Assembly: GCA_964565805.1 (NCBI GenBank)
Contig: CAZMGH010000006.1
Coordinates: 1-64,000 of the forward strand
DNA: 64,000 nt
Origin: Catenibacillus sp964565805
GTDB taxonomy: Bacteria > Bacillota > Clostridia > Lachnospirales > Lachnospiraceae
Direction of reading: 5' to 3'
A model generated the notes under the pieces. It saw only the letters and a program-made list of their open reading frames with translations, had not been told where the DNA came from and did no database searches. Both the position numbers and the translations under genes were made by a program. Below, one piece after another: positions 61,844 to 64,000 of the stretch (position 1 is the stretch's first letter; every line of letters begins with the position of its first letter).

Positions 61844-62680
61844 ATGGCATATCAATCATTCCGTCCAGCCCCCTTACCCCCTGTTCCGGGTATCCAACTC
61901 AATGAGACCTTAGTCGCAAAATTGGTTGATGCCAATCGGAAAATCGCAGTTCTGGAAGGATTGGCCTGCAGAATCTCAAACATGGATCTTTTTATTTCCA
62001 TGTACGTCCGGAAAGAAGCTTTGCTGTCTTCACAAATTGAGGGTACGCAATGCACTCTGGATGATATTCTCGACCCGCTCAGGGATGAAAAAGCCAATCA
62101 GAATGTATCCGATGTGGCAAATTATATCCGTGCCACAGAATTTGCCATCAAACGTTTGGATAAACTTCCGCTTTGCAATCGTCTGATCAAAGAAACNNNN
62201 NNNNNNNNNNNNNNNNNNNNNNNNNNNNNNNNNNNNNNNNNNNNNNNNNNNNNNNNNNNNNNNNNNNNNNNNNNNNNNNNNNNNNNNNNNNNNNNNTATG
62301 ATCGAATGACGGAAGTTAGACGTACAGGTGACTATGAGCAATGGGTAACATTTTTTCTGCAGGCATTTGCGGACTCTGCTGACGATGCGATTCAGACGGT
62401 CGATAAACTTACAGCGCTTCACAATAAAAGTATCTCTCTCCTGGATGATCTTTCCAGCCGTCAAAAACCGAATGTGCTTAAAGTTTTCACTTACCTTGAG
62501 GCAAATCCAATCATAGACATCCGTAAAACAGCAGCAGCGCTGGCGCTATCGTACAACACTGTGGCAAAAGCGGCAGCTCTTCTCCAGGAAAAAGGAATCC
62601 TTAAGCAGACAGATAAGGCAGGAAAAGCAAAAATTTACTCCTATTATGAATATCTGACGATTTTGCGTAAAGACACATAA
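61844..62680 (+). CDS. Fic-family protein, core hidden by an assembly gap
   Basis: Both ends of a Fic protein are visible. The N-terminal Fic_N region has the self-inhibitory motif SSQIEGT (S-x-x-x-E-G, class II). After the gap YDRMTEVRRTGDYEQWVTFFL and a C-terminal winged-helix domain (IDIRKTAAALALSYNTVAKAAALLQEKGILKQ) follow. The catalytic HPFxxGNGRxxR loop falls in the 100-N gap, which by comparison with the family should hold about 120 residues. Fic enzymes AMPylate proteins; chromosomal class II forms may act alone or as toxins. An earlier ATG at 61832 is possible but overlaps the -10 box. Confidence 0.85.
   Translation: MAYQSFRPAPLPPVPGIQLNETLVAKLVDANRKIAVLEGLACRISNMDLFISMYVRKEALLSSQIEGTQCTLDDILDPLRDEKANQNVSDVANYIRATEFAIKRLDKLPLCNRLIKEXXXXXXXXXXXXXXXXXXXXXXXXXXXXXXXXXXYDRMTEVRRTGDYEQWVTFFLQAFADSADDAIQTVDKLTALHNKSISLLDDLSSRQKPNVLKVFTYLEANPIIDIRKTAAALALSYNTVAKAAALLQEKGILKQTDKAGKAKIYSYYEYLTILRKDT
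62197..62296. other. assembly gap (100 N) inside the Fic gene
   Basis: Exactly 100 N. Codons on both sides are in the same frame across the placeholder, but the true missing length is probably several hundred bases. Confidence 0.99.
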
Positions 62681-62721
62681 AAAAGCTCCAACCTCCCCCA
62701 AAGGGGAACTGGAGCTTTTTT
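62679..62721. terminator. terminator after the Fic gene
   Basis: AAAAAAGCTCCA pairs with TGGAGCTTTTTT, with an inner CCCC/GGGG stem. Symmetrical, so it can also stop transcription coming from the tRNA gene side. Confidence 0.88.
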
Positions 62722-62785
62722 ATTATCAAGATTTGCTTTTATAGGAAATGGCAAAAATCTTTGTCGTTTCCTATAATTATAATAG

Positions 62786-62857
62786 AGGCGCAGGCCGGAT
62801 TTGAACCGGCGAATCAAGGTGTTGCAGACCTTTGCCTTACCACTTGGCTACTACGCC
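62786..62857 (-). tRNA. tRNA-Cys (anticodon GCA)
   Basis: A 72-base cloverleaf on the minus strand: acceptor GGCGTAG pairs with CTGCGCC (one G-U), D arm with AGCCAAGTGGTAAGGC, anticodon loop GTCTGCAAC with GCA, T arm GCCGGTTCAAATCCGGC. The CCA end is not encoded. It is a single tRNA, not part of a cluster. Confidence 0.96.
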
Positions 62858-63019
62858 ACAATTTCCTAATGCTATTACATTATAGCAATCTGAAAATTAT
62901 TCGTCAATAAAAAACTGATCTTTTTCAAAATGTAATATGAAATTGGGATCAAACAGTGTTCATTCCCAATTTCACAGCTCCTGTTTATGGGCATTTATCT
63001 TCCGATTCTCATCTCTCCC

Positions 63020-63643
63020 TCACTTCATACAAAAATCCTTCAGATCCCTTTTCAAATACAGCCGGGCCAGCTCCAGATCATGGTCTTCCAGGGCCTCTAG
63101 AATCCTGCTGTGATTTTTCAGGTCATTGGGGATTGATGCGCTGTTCCACTTGGACCAGTAAAACTGGGCATAAGCCAGCTTCAAATAATCCATGGCAATT
63201 TTCAGCTGATTGAAAATATACTCATTCTCAGCAAATGCCGCCAGCTTTAAATGAAAATTCTCGTTAATATCCCAGTGTCGCCAGACGCCGCACTCACTTT
63301 CATCCACGTATACCAGCGCTTTCAGATCCTGGAGATCCGATTTTTGTATGCGGGAAAATCCCTTTACAAGAACATAATCTTCAATGGCTGAACGAAATTC
63401 CATAATATCTGCCACATCCTCCAGACTGAAACTGACCACCCGATACCCATATCTTGGAATGTTTGTCAGAATACCTTCACTGGACAAAATAAGCAAGGCT
63501 TCCCTCACCGGAGCCTTGCTCACATTATACCGCTCAACAAGCTCCTTTTCATTTAATATTTGCCCGCTTTTATATTCGCCGCTGACAATTCCGTCAATAA
63601 TCTGATTATAGATTTTTTCCTTCAGCGTCTGTTTATCTTTCAT
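63020..63643 (-). CDS. GntR-family regulator with FCD ligand-binding domain
   Basis: A 207-residue regulator: N-terminal winged helix (LNEKELVERYNVSKAPVREALLILSSEGILTNIPRYGYRVVSF) and an all-helical FCD domain (about 80-200; FRSAIEDYVLVKG, NFHLKLAAFAEN). FCD regulators respond to organic acids or sugar acids. The adjacent gene on the same strand is a cysteine desulfidase/serine dehydratase-like protein, a possible target. Confidence 0.92.
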   Translation of the reverse strand: MKDKQTLKEKIYNQIIDGIVSGEYKSGQILNEKELVERYNVSKAPVREALLILSSEGILTNIPRYGYRVVSFSLEDVADIMEFRSAIEDYVLVKGFSRIQKSDLQDLKALVYVDESECGVWRHWDINENFHLKLAAFAENEYIFNQLKIAMDYLKLAYAQFYWSKWNSASIPNDLKNHSRILEALEDHDLELARLYLKRDLKDFCMK

Positions 63644-63695
63644 ATCACACTCTCCCTTTTCAAGCCCGTAAATTTGTCAGTAACCCTTATAGTAA

Positions 63696-63735
63696 TTCAG
63701 CCATGCAGATCATCCTTTTATGCCGCATGGCTGAA
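63696..63735 (-). terminator. hairpin between the desulfidase-like gene and the GntR gene
   Basis: TTCAGCCATGC (63696-63706) pairs perfectly with GCATGGCTGAA (63725-63735). There is no clear T run on either side, so it may act as a weak terminator. Confidence 0.5.
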
Positions 63736-63748
63736 CATATACCGGAAG

Positions 63749-64000
63749 TTAATCCCCGATCATGATCTTTACGATCTCTTTATCCGTTTCCTGCATCCCC
63801 TCCGATGCCAGAAGACCTACACAGCGGATGGTTTTTTCTACGTCTTCCTTAACGATACCATCGCCGCCCATAAATTGCTGTCCGTCTTTGTACATATAGT
63901 ATCCAAGGATTCCCGCATCCACAGCAGCGGCAATTTTGGCTGCGCAGGAAGCCTTCGCTCCGTCACAGATGGTTCCTGAAATAATAGCCAGGCCATTAAC
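63749..64000 (-). CDS. C-terminal end of an L-cysteine desulfidase / serine dehydratase alpha-like protein (UPF0597)
   Basis: The last 83 codons are visible: GTICDGAKASCAAKIAAAVDAG with two Cys residues of the probable iron-sulfur site, then DGIVKEDVEKTIRCVGLLASEGMQETDKEIVKIMIGD to the stop. This is the C-terminus of the UPF0597/CdsB family, which releases sulfide from cysteine or deaminates serine. The gene continues beyond the window. Confidence 0.8.
   Translation of the reverse strand, partial: VNGLAIISGTICDGAKASCAAKIAAAVDAGILGYYMYKDGQQFMGGDGIVKEDVEKTIRCVGLLASEGMQETDKEIVKIMIGD

Overview
The window looks like chromosomal DNA of an anaerobic gut-type Firmicute, most likely a Clostridia/Lachnospiraceae relative. 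Supporting signs are YesMN/LplBC-type sugar transport, a V-type ATPase operon, an archaeal-type AspRS next to gatCAB, an ANTAR regulator beside glnA, type III glutamine synthetase, flavodiiron protein plus rubredoxin, strong AGGAGG ribosome sites and consensus sigma-A promoters. Two runs of exactly 100 N (53715-53814, 62197-62296) show it is a scaffold of joined contigs.

Layout. (1) 1-10.7 kb, minus strand: a glycan-uptake locus with a YesM/YesN two-component system, two ABC permeases, a type-B carboxylesterase, an intracellular GH9 hydrolase and a lipoprotein binding protein. Its two internal promoters carry the same 21-bp-spaced GTCATTT direct repeats at the same distance from the -10 box. 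Upstream lies a scar of two fused gene fragments. (2) 10.8-12.3 kb: rubredoxin and flavodiiron protein (oxygen/NO detoxification). (3) 12.5-19.4 kb: glnA, an ANTAR regulator, AspRS and gatCAB, read in one direction, with attenuator-like leaders. (4) 19.5-22.6 kb: a decaying sugar pathway (aldolase, isomerase, PfkB kinase broken by an internal deletion). (5) 22.9-33.2 kb: nitrogen assimilation (gltD, gltB, pyrG on minus; glnN on plus). Together with region 3 this holds both glutamine synthetases, glutamate synthase, CTP synthase and the tRNA amidotransferase, so a large share of glutamine production and use. (6) 33.6-42.4 kb: V-type ATPase operon in the order G/H-C-I-K-F-E-A-B-D, then a Crp/Fnr regulator and thioredoxin. 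(7) 43.7-53.7 kb: CNNM/CorC-type transporter with a long leader, DUF368 lipid-carrier translocase, UbiD/UbiX/LpdD-like decarboxylase set, a TrpXYZ-type ABC importer with a nitrilase-family amidase, and a hexapeptide acetyltransferase. (8) 53.8-64 kb: accessory region with an AAA/PD-(D/E)XK protein, a truncated Rpn-type nuclease, a VanRS-like system with a peptide-type ABC exporter, a Fic protein interrupted by a gap, tRNA-Cys, a GntR regulator and the end of a cysteine desulfidase/serine dehydratase-like gene.

Most notable: the leaders of both glutamine synthetase genes contain a hairpin with the identical hexaloop AAAGGC (A1, G4, as in ANTAR RNA targets) overlapping the 5' arm of an intrinsic terminator. 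A hairpin with loop AATGGC plus terminator precedes the AspRS-gatCAB genes directly downstream of the ANTAR gene. This suggests an ANTAR antitermination regulon linking nitrogen status to glutamine synthesis and possibly to tRNA amidation. No complete mobile element, CRISPR array or rRNA operon is visible.
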